A DNA stretch of 64,000 nucleotides from Bradysia coprophila (taxonomy: Eukaryota; Arthropoda; Insecta; Diptera; Sciaridae): NCBI RefSeq assembly GCF_014529535.1, contig NW_023503307.1, forward strand, positions 518,797-582,796, read 5' to 3'. The translations under genes and the position numbers were made by a program. Positions 12,508 to 28,300 of this stretch are shown here, in pieces. Below the pieces are notes generated by a model that was given only the letters and a program-made list of their open reading frames with translations, was not told where the DNA came from and made no database searches. Positions within the stretch are counted from its first letter, which is position 1, and each line of letters begins with the position of its first letter.

Positions 12508-15500
12508 TTTCGCTCTAAATTCGCTTAGTAGATATAAAGACTGAAACGAAAAATGATAAAAAATAATTTAGAAATTCCTCTGGAATTGGATGATGTAAGA
12601 ATTGTCTAAAACAAATTCGTAAAAAACAAAGAGATAATTTTCATAAAATGATTTCATATTTCATAGTTGATGTTAATCGACCGTTCCACTTGCCAATTAA
12701 AGGCTGGACAACATTTTTTTTTCTCTTCACTTCTGTCTATATCTACAACCTGGACCTAATATTAGAAGTACACAGCGTTGCTATGTTAGAGCATGTAATT
12801 GAAATGGTTGATATATGTTTTTGATAAATTGATTTATTGCATTAACGTCATATGGTTGCCTGCTCGGAATGAATAAGGCTAAAGAGAATCAAAACACATG
12901 AATAATAATTGATTAATTAATCGAAGCAACGTTTTTCTTTTACAGTTTACACTACCATACTGTCGTGAAAGTTGACAATGACTTTTTTTCACGTCGAACG
13001 TTTTTGTAACCCTGCAGTTTTAAATTGAAGTACAACACTCACAACAACGACAAGTAATGCAATCCTGTCAGAAAATATAGATATAATGAGTCAAGTCAAT
13101 CCATGATCTGACCTTGACTAACGAAACTTCAAACGGAAATAACTCCAGATCTGTTAGATTCATCGTGTATTCTTCTGAATTAAGTCTGAATTCACTAGCC
13201 GATAAGTGACTCTCAGAAAAGTTAATTTTTTAATTGCTTTCATCTAGGATAGGAACTTCAGGAATAAACGACACACTCGGACTAATACGGTCTCATATAG
13301 CAAAAAAATGTTCAAAAAATGAAGTAAAAAGTTTGAAATCGATCGCTCGAAAATACTTAGATCAAAAATGAAGTAATAGATCCGATAGTAAAGTTGATGT
13401 TATGTTTGCTGTCGAGGGAGAATCGGTTGGCCACCATATTTCTAATTAGAACTGGTTTTGGTTTAAGTTCCATTAGAGGCAAATGATAATAGGAAAAATA
13501 AGCAGACTTGTCATAAGGGATTAACTAAATTACGAAACTTTTCCTCAGTGCTGTCATAAAAATTAAATCTTAAAAAACTAGAGAAACACGCGCTCTGAAA
13601 AGCTAAAACTATATGTATTAGATGGAAACATCAAATCACCCCTTCTCAATTTGTTTTTGCTGGAGAGAAGAGTCGATGTAAATGTGATCGACCGCACGGA
13701 TGTTACGTCTGATTCAAGTTTGAGCGAAGTTTTTTATGATTGTGAATGAAGATGAGAGTAAGAATTACTATGTGATTTGTCTTGTATAGAGATTTTATTT
13801 CGACATTTTATGACGTAGGTTGTATTCATTATTTCAAATGTTTGTATGAGTATGATCTGATTTGATTTTGTTAATTGATTTCCTGTCAATGTAAGTAAGT
13901 TTAGTCGAGAGAAAGAAGCCTTGATAATGTACACGTAGTGTACGAAACTATAGTCAGCAAATATACTTTTTGGTCACAATTTAAAATAAAAAAAACGATT
14001 TTTATTTTCGACTCGTTAACGTCTCATATGTTTTCTGTTATTTGATGCTAAAACAATGTTCTAGCCCCATTCTGGGCCAGGGCTATATTGAGAGAGTAAA
14101 ACATTGTCGTCACTTCGTAGGGCGTACATTTCTCGATTTATTTAACATTTAATGTTTATGGCAGCATTGAAAAAGCCGTTACGTAATTTTAGAAAGTTCC
14201 CTAATTGCCCTAATAATTCTAAAACGCCCGATTCAAAATTTTTACTTCGAAATCGTACCGTGGAAAAGGTTGATTTGTTCAAGCACAAATTCCATTCCAT
14301 TGAATAGACAAAACGGAAAACAATCCGGCCTGAGATTTCTTTAAATGCCAATTGCACATTTTTCCCAGTCAAGGCGAATTTCTACTGAATATGAATTTTT
14401 GTCTGAGTCATCAATTTAAACGGTTGAAAAAAAAAAGACTTTTGTTCATTAGTTATATAACGAAATTATTTTATTGAATTAATTGAATTATGCTGTGTTC
14501 CGATTATGTGCGGCATTGAAACTCAATGATTGACACCTTAATAATGCTTTGGTTTTTATAAAATAAATTTTGATTGAATTGAATTGAATTATTTTGGTAC
14601 ATAAATGGGCAGAATTTCTCTCCTTCATTTTCGATTTTCCATTATTAATACATACAGGCATTCATCCTGCGTAATAGAAAAATCAAAACCCCAACTAACA
14701 GTCGCATTGTTTCGGTATGCATACAATGAAAACTGATGATAAAAATGTTAAAACGGAAATTGTTTCATTCCAATAAAACAATCCATTTTATTACCGAAAT
14801 TACTGCAACACTATACAGTTGACATACGAGTTCGCAGACAGTTTTATATAGTTTGAAGTTCAAGTTATTATTATTGAACCACCCACCAGCTCGTATTCGT
14901 TATTTCATTTTGAGACAACATGTCTGACGGTATTTTCACGATAGTTTTTTTTTTGGTTCTTATTCATTCCTACATGGAACTGGAAAATGTAATTTCATCA
15001 CATACTCTTTACAAGATTACTGTAATCGTATCAAGCATGTCGAAGAATCTTCCACACTGTCCACCTTAACGATTGGCGTTATACCAAATAGGGACAATCA
15101 TAAACATAGACATTTAATATGGGATAAAATCTGATTCAATTATTTCGTATCTGCTTTTACCTTAATTGATAAAAAAAGAGAAAACAATTCGTTCGTGCAT
15201 GCCACACCTCAATAATTCTACCATCAGCTGTTTTATATCTCTTAAAATATTCGATACGAAACACCTGACACTCTAGTTCGCAACAAACGTAACATCATTT
15301 TCCTATGACTCATCGAAAAAGTCTCGTGTTACTCCCAGAAGCAGCGGAACAAAAACCACCGATACATAACCATCAGACATGACGTCATTTTATTCCAGAC
15401 TACATAGTCTGCATTTTCACTGGTATATAACAATGCGGTACGGGTACATAGAGCCTCCAACCCAAAGTCATCTTTCGCATCGATACCATGGTTACAAAAT

Positions 15501-18500
15501 CCGTTTCTCTCTTCGCATTTCCTTTATATATTAGTCGATATTTTGTATGGTTTGCCCGGTTTGAGCAACGTTCTCAACGGTGTACACGTTGAACCCAAAA
15601 TGGGATAATGGAAAATACAGTGAGGAGAATAAAAAGAAAACATTTTACATAATCTATTTGTGCGGAGTTGGAGCTTTCTATCGTTTTTAATAAAAATGGC
15701 ATGGGTCAATTGACCTATGTATACTCTCATATACCATATGTCCATTCCATATCCGTATTATATGTATATCCAAATTAGTGTGGATGACGGACAATACGTC
15801 AAAGTAATCTATCATCAGACAGAGACAATGTACATAATTCATGTGCAATTTCGAATACAAAAAACAATTTACTTTGATTGGGTCTTTATGTATTGCGTTC
15901 TTTCACATGGTAAAAAAAAACTACATCGCACGAAGGAGTACAGCACTCAACACAGCTACACGAGCTGAATTTGTAAATCAATTTTTGATTGCAAAGTCTT
16001 ATTTTCGACCGTGTAATGTAGCGGAGACAACCAGTTTTTCGTTATTCTCGACGAAATGAGCGCAAAATGAAAATAAATTAGTTTTTAAGTAACGACTTCC
16101 TCAAAAATGCAAGAGCTGTTATTTGTGTTCAACAAGGGTAGAAAGCGTACAGGAAATCATAAAGTCGAATTTGTTGCATCGTGTTGCAATAATCAACAAT
16201 TTTTGCCATTACTATAAGTACAACTTCACCGTTGATAGTATTTTATATGTGACAGTGGATGTTCTACATTCAGGCAATATCATCGACAATTATGAGAAAT
16301 ATTCTTATCGTATTCCACTTTGAATTAAAAACACTTATCAACCATGGCGGAGAATTCGGATGACAAGTAGGAGATTATCTGATTTATTGGTCATAGCGCA
16401 TTATGTATACGCAATGTGGAAAATGTTACTATAAATTATTCATCACACCAAAAGGGATCTGATTTGTCAACATGGTAAATAACTTCCCGACATCGTTACA
16501 GAAATTTCCATATCTCAAATTTGTCATCCAAATTTATTCCGACTAAAATTCGCTAAAGCTTTTGTTTATACAACCCTTTTGGACGAATCCCATTTTTCTA
16601 TACAAGCAGTCCCTTTGTTTGAGATCTTCAGTATATTAAGGTCATCAAGGTAATAGCAGATCGCAAAAAGTCGTTAATTGAACTTGACACTGTACGAACA
16701 TCGGTATTCAAATCTCAACGTTTGCGTGTCAAATCAATTAAAATTTAATTGCTAAAAAAAGCGTTGGTATACTCCATAATGATGACACATGCAAAAACGG
16801 CAATTTGTTGTTCCAATAACTGGCCCGAAAAAGATTATTTTTTGTCCTTTCAGAAAAAAACATAATACCTAAAACTAGTAGCGCAGCGCGAGGTATACGA
16901 ACGACAAATTGAAAAAAAAAATGGTTCGACGATATCGCATATTATACAAATGTTTCTCAACAAGCGATGACTGTGTAACCGTTTTGCCTAAAATGGTATG
17001 ACTCATTCGAAACTTGGTGTACGATTCATGCTTAAGAAAGGCATTTTATTTCATATAGATAAACCAATGAACATTCTGAGCACTGAGCAGATATATACAT
17101 AAAACATAGTATGATGCATAATTAGCTTACACACGGTTACGAACGTTATACACAATTATAAAGTGTATACTATACAGAGAGAGAAATTTTACATATTTTT
17201 TTCGGTTTTATTATTTATTATTTGCTGGCAATTCTTTTTTTTCTGCAATTGTGATGAGTACTGTGTAGTTGCTACCGCTGAATATACATGAATTTAATGG
17301 CTTTCTTTATATAAATAATATTAATATGCATGCACATTATCACACATAAGAATGTTATTACATGGATGGGCAAATAAAACGGTATATTCGCGAATATTAC
17401 TATGTATACATCACATCATATACAATACACATCCATGAAAGATCATTGAGTACGTGTTGAGTCTTGAATGTAACGAAAATAAAAAGATGAAGAAAAAAAA
17501 AATCTCGAACAAAAATGACCTTAATTTCCGAACGAATCGACAGAAAGAAACTGAATTTGCACAATAATAAACAGCTCCATAACTTTGAGAATTTAACTCA
17601 ATTCCATAAAAGGAACGAAATTTTGTTTAAAAAAATTGCAATGAGCTCGAATGAGCCGTGCTTGGTATAGCTAAATTTGGTATGATTAAAGTTTTAGGCT
17701 GTCTCACAGATTTTTTTTGTATTTTTTTTTGCTTTGGGCAAATACGTATTTATTAGTGACATTGTAATCTCATGTTGTTTACATGTTAATAAGGAATAAA
17801 ATTAGATTACTCATTACATTGGAGTAATTGTGTTCATTACGGCGCTAACATAATTTGTTAACTCGAAAGCTTTTCAATAGAAGTACCGTGCTATTTCTTC
17901 CTTACTTCACGGTTCACTTGTGTTCTTCTTAAGTCAATTGTTATTTTAAGAACATAAGTTCCATTCCACTAATGATTAGTATCTGCTAGTTTGACAAAGT
18001 TTGTGGACAAGTAGTAACTAAGTAACTATAGTCACTAATAACCCGAAAGATAGGAATTTTATGAAGTCGACAATGTATTTTACCCTCCCAATTAGCAGGT
18101 AGAACATTTTGAATTTATACAATGCATATCTGTCGAGTTATTAAAGATTTAATTTACAGGCAGCACTGAAAAAAGTGGATGTCAGTTTTGGGTAGTCCCT
18201 AAACCAGTCGTTCTGGTTGCTAAATTTTCTAACAACTTACGAAAGTATATTCAAGAACAAAAATGTTCAAAAAACCACCACTACTAAATGCATAATTCGA
18301 GACATAATCGCTTTAAAAGCAAGGCGTTGTTGTCCGGTCAAAACAATTTATATTAAAATTGTAAACAAACGTTGCCTGTTGAGTCACAATACATTGTAGT
18401 TATGTGCATACGTGGTGTATAACTGGATGTGAATCAATTTCTTTTTTAAGTCTAATTTTCTGATATGAAATTCTTGCAACACACATTTTGTGTTTTTGCT

Positions 18501-20347
18501 CGCCCAACTTTATCAGAAAGCGTTAAATCACTTTTATGCACTCTAATCGCGACTCGGAACATATATTCACCGCACCTAAAACTCATTCACATGCGTCTGT
18601 GTGTGCAAAAAGTAAAAAAAAAGTTTTTTAGTTTGTTTATTATGATAAGGAATGTTTCCAAAATAAAACATTTTGTTTACATAATGCTACGTCCGCGATG
18701 TATGACCGTATCGAGTTTTATTAAATTTCGGAATTAAAATGGCATTAAGGTAACGAGGACTGATAAGTAAAAAAAGTGCCAAGCGAAATACACTCGAAGA
18801 GTTTTCTTCTTCGAAACCTGATATTCGTAGCATTTTATGGTAGCAACGACAGAGATGTAAGCAGCTAAATATAATATGAAAACGAGTCTCAAGAAAGGTG
18901 GCCCATTGTTCATTATACTCGTTTATTATCTCATATTTTGACAGAAACTAGAGACTGAAGTCACTGAAATAAAGTAAAACTGATATGTGTCTACTACACT
19001 GCATGTTACTAATTTGCATTTTTATTTTAAAATATCCAATATAATTAACTCATATTTTCACCTGTTTGTGCGACTCAAAATGAAAATAAATTCACGTTTT
19101 ATTATGAGTGGCCGAGTTGACAAATATTTTGCTAGCAAAGAATACGTCAACACAACGTGCAAAATGGAAAAATGAGGAATGTCACACTTGTATACCTCTC
19201 TGGTTGTTTTATCACAAAAAGTAATTGAATCGTGTTCTATTGATGGGACAACAGCATAACTGAGTAAATATAACGCATAGATGTGAATAGCAGGAAGGAT
19301 TCTTTGATATGTAGAGAGAATTCCATGAACTGTACCATGATAAACGATATTTCGTTCTGTACGAATCCAAGATGCTTTAAGAAAGGCTTAAAAGATGTCT
19401 AACCATTTCGGATTGAGGTTTCATTAGTCATGGGACAGGTCATTGATGGCTTCATAAATATTCTTTCTAATTCCACCCGATTCCATTCCCACATTTCTCT
19501 GGACCGAGGATGAAAGTGAGAGCGGAAGTTGAGTGCAACTTGACAGAGCTTCAATTACGCTAGAAATTACGACGATATTGGTTAAAAATACAAAACACTT
19601 CAAGGTAATTAGACGGAAATTAAAACCGTCTGAGACAGATACACACTTGGTACAACATTTTCTAGCTTAATTTCTTCCCCCGCAATCGATAAGTTTTAAT
19701 AAATTCTCAAGCTTGAAATCGGATTATATTAATTGAAATCGACAGAACGCCTTCACTGACTCACTCAATTACGTTTCGATCTGAACTATGTATTAGCTTG
19801 ATCGGTACAGGAGAGTTTAAGCTTTGCAGTTTGCATCTATATCTGTTTCAGACACACTAAATAACTAATACTATCGTTAAAGTAAATATTTTCATATTGA
19901 AGAATTTCGATCGGACCGGCTATAAATCAAACGAAGAAAAATTCTTGTTTTTGTGTGTGTCAGATTCACCGAATGCTTTTACGATTCGATAAGCTAATTT
20001 GACAACCAAATGTTAACAGCTTTTTTGTCTTCGGATTATATGTTGCATTCATTAATCAAAATGTGGACGGTTGAATGACAGTGGTGGCGTTCATAAAAAA
20101 ATGTCGATAAAAAGAAATGGAAAAATGCATTTCGATCAATTAAAAAAATCAGAAAGTTAATATTGAATCTATAGCACAAATCTTTGACTGAAAGTAAATT
20201 TATATGATTGCGATCAGCAACTCGTGAATCCAGCGTTGTTTTGCGTGTTTGAAAGTCAATAATTTTTTTGTCTGAAACTGATAGAATTTAGGAAGAATAA
20301 ATCTGCCACCCATACCCAGTCATATCTTTTATCTTAATTTTGCCAAA

Positions 20348-20572
20348 GAATCATAAGACTTACTGACATATTCCCGGTCCAGACATTCTTTAAATCGATT
20401 TTTCACCGTGAAGCCATAATGGCTCATTTTAGGCCAAATGGAGAAAAATGTAGATCTGGTTGTGGGCAACATTTTTCTTTATTTGACCGAAAAAGAGCTA
20501 TGGTGGCTTCATGGTGAAAAATCGTTTTAAAGAATGTCTTGCCTGGAAATATGTCAGTAAGTTTTATGATTC
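20348..20572. repeat. 225-bp foldback with about 100-bp arms
   Basis: The left arm (from GAATCATAAGACTTACTGAC) and the right arm (ending AGTAAGTTTTATGATTC) are reverse complements over roughly 100 bp with scattered mismatches and small bulges, around a loop of about 20 bp. It could be a MITE or, if transcribed, a long hairpin RNA. No TIR-class signature is evident. Confidence 0.75.
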
Positions 20573-22328
20573 CTTCCGAACGTTCCAAATTTCGGACGTC
20601 TTTTATGAACGTTTACAAGCGAAATGGTAACACAAACAGCATCCGACGTAACGTTTTGTTTGTTGTTTTTCTTTTTTTTTTTTTTTAATGAAGATATTTT
20701 TATCATCGGATAGACTATTATCAGCTGCCAAATATATGTTCAAAAGAGAAGATGATATGTGTTCACATACATCAAATGCACACTCGAAATCGTGACGTAG
20801 TCACCATGTATATAATATGTAAATTCGCAGCAGTCTCACTCTAAATATATTTTTATTAATAGGAATTTAAGAATAATTAATATTTCCATTCCCAAAAACA
20901 AAAAAAAATTGTTCAACTTTAAAGTGCGTGGTTGTCGGGTTTCCTTTTGTCACTTGTATGTACATTCGTACAATGTATACACATAATTTTAGATAGAGGA
21001 GTTGTTAATGAATTCACAAGTCTCCGAATCGAATAATGCTACGGTTTTGATAAATGTTTTTAAAATATTTTATACATTTTTATTTTGGGGCGGTCAATGA
21101 CTTTGAAGTGTGTGTTAATGTTATAATAATGAGTATTTGTACAGTATACACATGTTACAATTGTTGCAAGTGTGGTTTATTAACTGGATTTCGGTTTTGA
21201 CGAACAAAGAACACATTTTTCCATGAAATTAATTAGTGTTAGCCGATTCGGTTTCGTTTACAATGTTTATTATTATTTGCGTAGTTCATAAAAATAATTG
21301 AAAATTTAATAAATAATTTAGATAAACACTAAATAACCTCTATGCATTCAAAACGTTTTGCATTGTAAACAAATCTGGATTTTTATTTCGTTCTCTTTTT
21401 TTTGATGATTAATTGGAACATGATTCTGTGGCCGTTCTCATTTTGATGAATGGACATACTATCATTCATTTGAATAAGACTTATGTTACGAAATACTGCT
21501 AAGGATAGCACAACGGCTTAGACGGCAATCCAGTGAATTTTATTATTCCATTATTTCCCTGGTTTTACATTAAGCCCTCACATGACAACTCTGCGTTAGT
21601 TCAGTCGAAACAATAATCCTTCCAGCACCATAAAATTTCAGTCTATAGCTAAACACGTACAATAAAACGTCGGACAATGATAGAAGAGAGCGAAAACATT
21701 TTAAAGCTAAATAAATATTTGATGAGCAAAAGTAAATGCAATTCTTAAGTGGATTGAATTTTAGCGAGGTCAACGGTTTACAAGAGGACCTTTTATTGCA
21801 TTCAATGAACCAATATTTGAGGTATAATAATACTTGAAAGTTGTTTTAACAATTTGTCAACACTAAAGATGAAGAATTTTGGTTGCACCTCAGAATTTGT
21901 TTAGTTTAGTTTGAGTCACACATTCCGAGTTGAACAACGGAACAATTAAGTTTTGCTATAATAAAGAAAAATAATTAGAACATTAACTGTGTCGTTAAAT
22001 TTTCTACTATTTTACGATAACAATTTCAAGAAAAGTAAAAAGGTAATTTGCACTCATACTATCACACATTGACTTTGCTATTAGATTTAGTGAACTTTTA
22101 CAGACAGAAAGCCATTTTACAATATCGAATCTATTACTTCATTTGACCTAGGTATTTTCAATACTCAAATTTGTCTTGCTATTGTCACCGCGTCCGGGGT
22201 GAATTTGATATTTTAGATTAATCTGGGCCTAATATTCAATCTTTGAATCAAAAATTTTAAATGTCCTGTCCAACTTCATGTCTTGCTTAGAATTCAGGCT
22301 CTGATAAGGTTTAGGTCGACCGATTTAA

Positions 22329-22349
22329 TTTAGGTCAGGTTGACCTAAA
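22329..22349. promoter_or_regulatory. AGGTCA inverted repeat (IR3-like)
   Basis: TTTAGGTCA and TGACCTAAA are perfect 9-bp arms separated by GGT. AGGTCA is the nuclear-receptor half site. The ecdysone receptor prefers a 1-bp spacer, so this spacing is not canonical. Several further CAGGTC/CAGGTT motifs occur to 22450, so degenerate repeats may explain it. Confidence 0.2.
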
Positions 22350-25300
22350 GCTGATCTTTACCTGAACCTGAATATAAGATTTAAGATGCAACGAAAACCT
22401 GACCTTGTTTAAATCAGGTTTTTTCACATCAGGTTCAAAGCAGGTCAAACCGAGCATTGTAAGGTAGACTTGGAATTTCAAGAAAGAAAAGTCAACATGA
22501 AAACCATCAGAGCCGCTCTCAAGTCCGAGTGTCCATCAGCGCTCTTTTAATACAAATTCAATGAAATTGATTAATTCTCAATTCAAAACTACTTAATGAA
22601 TTAACGACGTAAGACGAAACGAGATTTGGGGCAAGTAAACAATCCGACAATGACAGACACATTTCGTTCTAGTATTATACGAGAGAACACTGAGGGAAAC
22701 TTAATTCATTTTGTGAAAATAATAAAATCGTTGGAAAATATCCAAATCTACAGTGTACATTTTGAATGGAAATTCATTTCGAGCGCTGTATAACAGGTGA
22801 TAATTGTTGCAAAACGATATTTTTAACGCCAAACCAAATTTTTTGACTCCACAAAAATGATTTCAGAAAAAAAGGAAAGAGAAAACGGGAAAGTCTTATG
22901 TTTAATCAGGCACATTTTGTTTTGGATTTATCGTAATACATATACGATATACGTGCATTTCCATGGATTCATTTTTTTAAAAGTTTTATCGCATGAACAG
23001 CGAAAACAAAGAAATAAAAAAAAACTTGTTTTGCAACGAAAATTCTTGAGCGATGACGACGGATTTTGTACTGTATCTACTTGAAATGTTTGTTAAACAA
23101 AAAAAATAATAAAGATATGTCTGAATCAACTGTATCTATAAAATAAAAAAATAAAATCGTCCACACATATGGAATGATCAGGTTATCCAATTCAATTAAA
23201 TGTAATTCTCTGTTGTTCTTCATTTTTTTTTCATTATTTATCTAATGTGGAGAGTTATTAATAAAGTTTGTAATATTTTCTCTTTCGCATCGTTTCGGAT
23301 GGAGTATAAAGAAATTTTATCCGGCTTTTTCTTAATCAATTTGAAAAGTATTTTACTGTGAACATACACAGCTAACGACAAGTACAACAATATATACTCT
23401 GTGATCCAACTATGAATGTATCCCAATATTATTATGAACTTTCAGATTGGCACTCTTCCATATGCTCAGAATTATGACACCTTTTGACTCGGTTAACTGA
23501 AGCAGATAAAACCCAGTGAAAAGAATTTTTTAATGTAATTCGCTGCAGAATATTATTCCATTCACGCTGTGAATAAGATTCATGTATAAAGTTAAAATTA
23601 CACTCGAAAGGTGAACAAAAGACCTGCGAGCCGGTGGAAACGCACCAAGTCTTTTCTCTTGTATTTGAACAATATATAAATACAGTAAAATGCATAAACT
23701 GTACGGTCAAATACTCCAAATGGTGCGCTGACAGTCTGAGTCAATTAATTAGATAATTATATTGCTTTGAATGGAAGGTGTGGTTGGTAACATCGTATTT
23801 TGTGAATCCATATAATACAAACAACCATACAAACACAGAATGGACAAGTAAAATGCGACGATAAAACATAGTTAATCTTTGTGTTTTGATTGAAATTTTG
23901 ATGAATTCGGAAATATTATTCGTATTTTTTCGAAAGAAAATTGTTATCGTAATATTGTAAACGCGAAAGCGAAAGTTGATGGCTGAGAGATGACACTGTG
24001 GTGATAGCCAAAAAATGTAATCAAAATTATTGGTAGTTGGATGTGTCTGTTGACAGTGATGGAGGGGCATAGGATATCGAATAGTCACCAATATAAAAAC
24101 GGAACATTATTATAGATATGAGATTGATGCTCCGATCTAAAAAATATCCGAATTCATGAAGGTAGTTGATGAGAGAGTAATTTCTCATCAATTACTTTAA
24201 AGTGATGTAGATGTCCGCAAATAGCCAGATAGAGAGTTTTATATTGGAAATTACTATTCATAAGACAGATCCACATAAAAGAAGAGTAAAAGGAAGAATG
24301 TGGGTCTGATCCTCATACTAGGCATAGTAGACAATGTGTTCTAAATCTAGGTCTAACTTTTCACTTTAATTACATACGTTAAGCAACTGAAGCACTGAAT
24401 TTCTGCAAGAATAGAAGAATACATTGGATGCTGCGAAAGTAATTAATTACATGATGTAGTAAAAACAAACTCGAAAGTGTGTTTTTAAGCAACAAACTTC
24501 TAAAACTGCATTTTCGACAAGAGTAGAGCTCCGAGCCGAAGACGAGGTGTACAACTACATTTTTTGAAAGACAGTTACAGAAGGAATTCACGTGAAATGA
24601 ATCGAAAATTTTCTTCGTGTAATGGATTATTTTACCAAAGGGCAAGATTTCATGTAATGGCCCGCATGGGACAGGCACGCAAATTACAATTTTCAAAAAT
24701 AGAGTTTATAATGGAAATAAGCACATCCAGCAGATGTGAAAAATGTATTACACTTAAATTGAATTGCTGGCCGTCTAAAAACCTATTTTCTTCGACAGGT
24801 TTAAGGTTTTTCCAAAAGGACCTCACAAAGTATGTAACATCCACAAGGTCAATATTGCAAACACTCGGTTTGTGTCTCATTTTACAAACGGCAAATGTGA
24901 ATTTCATGCAAATTCAGGGGACACACGAGTTCGTAATTATTGAAATGCTTTTCTATATTCATGATGATATTGAGCTGCTGTTCTTATTAGAAGCACACAT
25001 TGATATTCCTATCGACAAAGGAAGTCACGTCTTTGTATGTTGCTTTTTTATTCGTTTTTTTTTTTATTCGCCTTATAACACACCACCATTGAGTTATATG
25101 GGATGTAACAATAAAATGAAATACGAAAAAAATAATCCTATCCTGTGTGTGTTTTGCTGTTGTTCCACGTAGCATCATAGAGATATATTATAGTTTCAGA
25201 ATACAACTCGATGAAGAACATAAATTTTGTATTTTTTTTGTTTAAAACATAAATTTACGTTCGATTATGATGCTAGTAGACAAACACATCACAATTCGTG

Positions 25301-28300
25301 ACAATAAATCACAGATTCATATTACTAGTGGAAATGGCTATTATTTATGTTATATACGAACCGAACATTACAATAACTAGCAATGACAATACACCGACTC
25401 TTGTTGCATAAAATTTGAATAGATTTAAACAAGACGAAATTTACGATGACAAAGGCACATATAAGTAGGAGAAGAAATTATTGAGAGAATATTTATATTG
25501 ATTGCATTCAACATTCATTTGCGGTGTTCATTAAAAAAATTGTGATAAATCACCTTGAGTAAATCAGTCGAACATCTCAGTCAATAATGTAAAAAAAATG
25601 AAGAAAAAAGGAAAACAATATGTGACGAATCACTTTATGTCTGCAGCTAACATGATATTGACAATCCGTGTATGTGTGTGTCCTTAATTCATTAAAATAA
25701 TTGACGTCGTGAAGACTTGCAATCACCTCATGATTCAGTTTCATATTTATGGATGCTAAGTCTACCTTCGTAAATAGAAACAAAATCTCTTTGACATCCA
25801 TTTTCATACATGGATACCAATCTGTTCGTTTTTATTAATTCGTCAGAACTAATTTTCTGGATTGTAGACCAGTGTTCACTGTCTCCAGTTAAACCAATCG
25901 ATTTATGAAGTTGCAATTTTACATTAGTGGCATCGAGATGAACAAAGAACAAAGCGTTCGAACAGTGTACCTATTCAGTGTGTATGACATTCAGTATTTT
26001 CATAGCGTAACAACAAAAAAAAAACTCCTATTATATCGCTATCAATGACTGAGCTCATTTCAATGCTTAAAATTGCATTGACCTTGAGACAATTTCCTGT
26101 GCTACTAAATACTTCCCGGCATTTTATTTTCGATAACACAACAGCAGGGATTTTCGATTTAAAACCCCATATTAATTAGGGTAGATTACAATCTGTTGTT
26201 CGAACAAAAGAAAGATGAATTCTTGGACTTATTTGATATTTGATGTGTAGGCTCCGAAGTACTGTGATCAAATCCCCTAACTCATGTAAAAATGGTTATG
26301 TTTTTTACCAAGGGACGAAAATAGGAAATTGCAATAAAAGCGAAAGTTTAGACATTTCTCACTTGAACTGTCATCAGATAGAGCGTCAACAGAACGCTAT
26401 CTTCTCACAGCATTTGCATTCACGCTGCACGGTTGAAAATATACTTTAGAATGAGGGTTTTGGTTCTCTTTGATACTTTAGAATTCAGTATGAAAGGTGT
26501 AAGTGAGACATTTATTATGTAGAGTCTCTACGTATCAGTTCGCCTAAATTCAATCAAAACTGCACTCGTGACACCAAAATCTATTCTGTACCGTTCGGTT
26601 GACTGGTGGTAGACTCAATTTAAAATTGCTCGAGAGATGAATGCAACTGAAACCAATATATTGGGAAGCCAAAAAGAACTATGGGATATTGTCTAAATTG
26701 AAACCGTCACAGTCTATTAACATTTTTCCAATCAACGAATTCTTATATTTTTGTTAACGAAATTCCTCAGATCTGAAACAAGTTTTCGTCTTCACATTGT
26801 TTTGTGTTTTTTTTTGTTATTGTTAAAATGAAATAATTTTATTTAAAACAACTTTTTTCTTGGTAAATTTTAATTGTCTGCCACGAAAACGATATTGTAG
26901 AATTACTTTGCTTCTGATTAAGATAAAAAAAGAAACAATTTCTCAAGAGAATTCAATTCGCACTTGTTACAAATACGGTGTAGCTATACCTACAGCATAA
27001 TCGAAAATCAGACGACAAGGTTTTTTCTCTACTGTTTTACAAAAGATACAAATTTACCGTTATGAATTTAAATTATTATTTGTTTTGCGATTTTCCTGGA
27101 AGATTTCTAAGAACTTCTTCATCCCTTCGACATGTTTAAAACGACTTTTGATTCATTCATTTCGACAGAGGGGACACGTTAAAGTGGCAACAGTGTTAAC
27201 ACGTTTGTCTGCAAAGAAACTAACTGTCGATTTTCTGAGTTATAGCGCACAGTATTACTTATCGAAGCCTATAATCATGCTCGATATTCCTACAACGAAT
27301 TTGAATGACAGAAAAAAATGTGACACTCAGTTAAGTCTGCCACATGGGGAATGCATTTTTTGTAAATTAATTTTAGTCTACACAAAAAAAAGAAAAATTA
27401 AAAATTTGACGCCCACATTAGAACAACAACAAAAAAATGAAGGAAAAAATTGAACAAGTTTGCACCAAAATGCATTAATTTCAAATGTGTTTTCCATTAA
27501 TTTAAAGGCAAAAGGCTTATACGTCGTACATTAATATGTAGATCTGAAACAAAACGTTTTGCAAACCTAACCATATAAAGCATATTGTACACTGTGGCAC
27601 CGAGTGCATTTTAAGTAAATTTTATATTATAAAACTGAATATTGTGAAAAGAAAACTACAAAATCTTAACGAGGGGTAAATGTACTTGGGAAAAAAAATT
27701 TGAACGATGATTCATACGAATTGTATGTTCATCGTTTTGCACAATAAAAGCGGTGTATGTATAAAAGTGATTCCAATTCGATTCTGAATAAAATCCAATT
27801 TCAAGAGCAAATTTTCAGTCTTTCGCTTGTAGACTTTATTTCATTCTAAAACCTTTAACCGACAATTCAGCGGTTTTTATTCGAACATTTCCTTCATCGA
27901 CACTGTCAGCAGAGAGGAGCTACCTCTGAATCTGTATACAATATGAAAACCGGCAGAAATAGTTTCCCTATCGGAATTGATTAATTGACGGGAACAGTTT
28001 TGATATTAACAGCCAATAATTATAAATCGATGAACAACATTCGTTAATAATTTCGTTTCCGTCTAGCAGGCATTTTGATCCGGGGGTATTAACAACAGTG
28101 GAAGCAATGTATGGAAACTGGAGATTAGTTTTTAATAAGGGTGTGTGAAGTGTATACGGGCCATATTTCCCATATTGAAATTCTTTAAATAAACTGAATC
28201 GAGAGAATTTAATCCAAAAAGATAATGAATTTTTAGAATATATTTATTACACACACCCACCCAGCCGACGTTGGCCGGACCTATAGTGTAGAGAAAAAAA

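Noticed and set aside
24564-25172. 202-codon + strand ORF
   Set aside because: No recognisable domain, compositional runs of Phe/Cys from T-rich DNA, and overlapping ORFs on the other strand. Looks like chance in AT-rich sequence.
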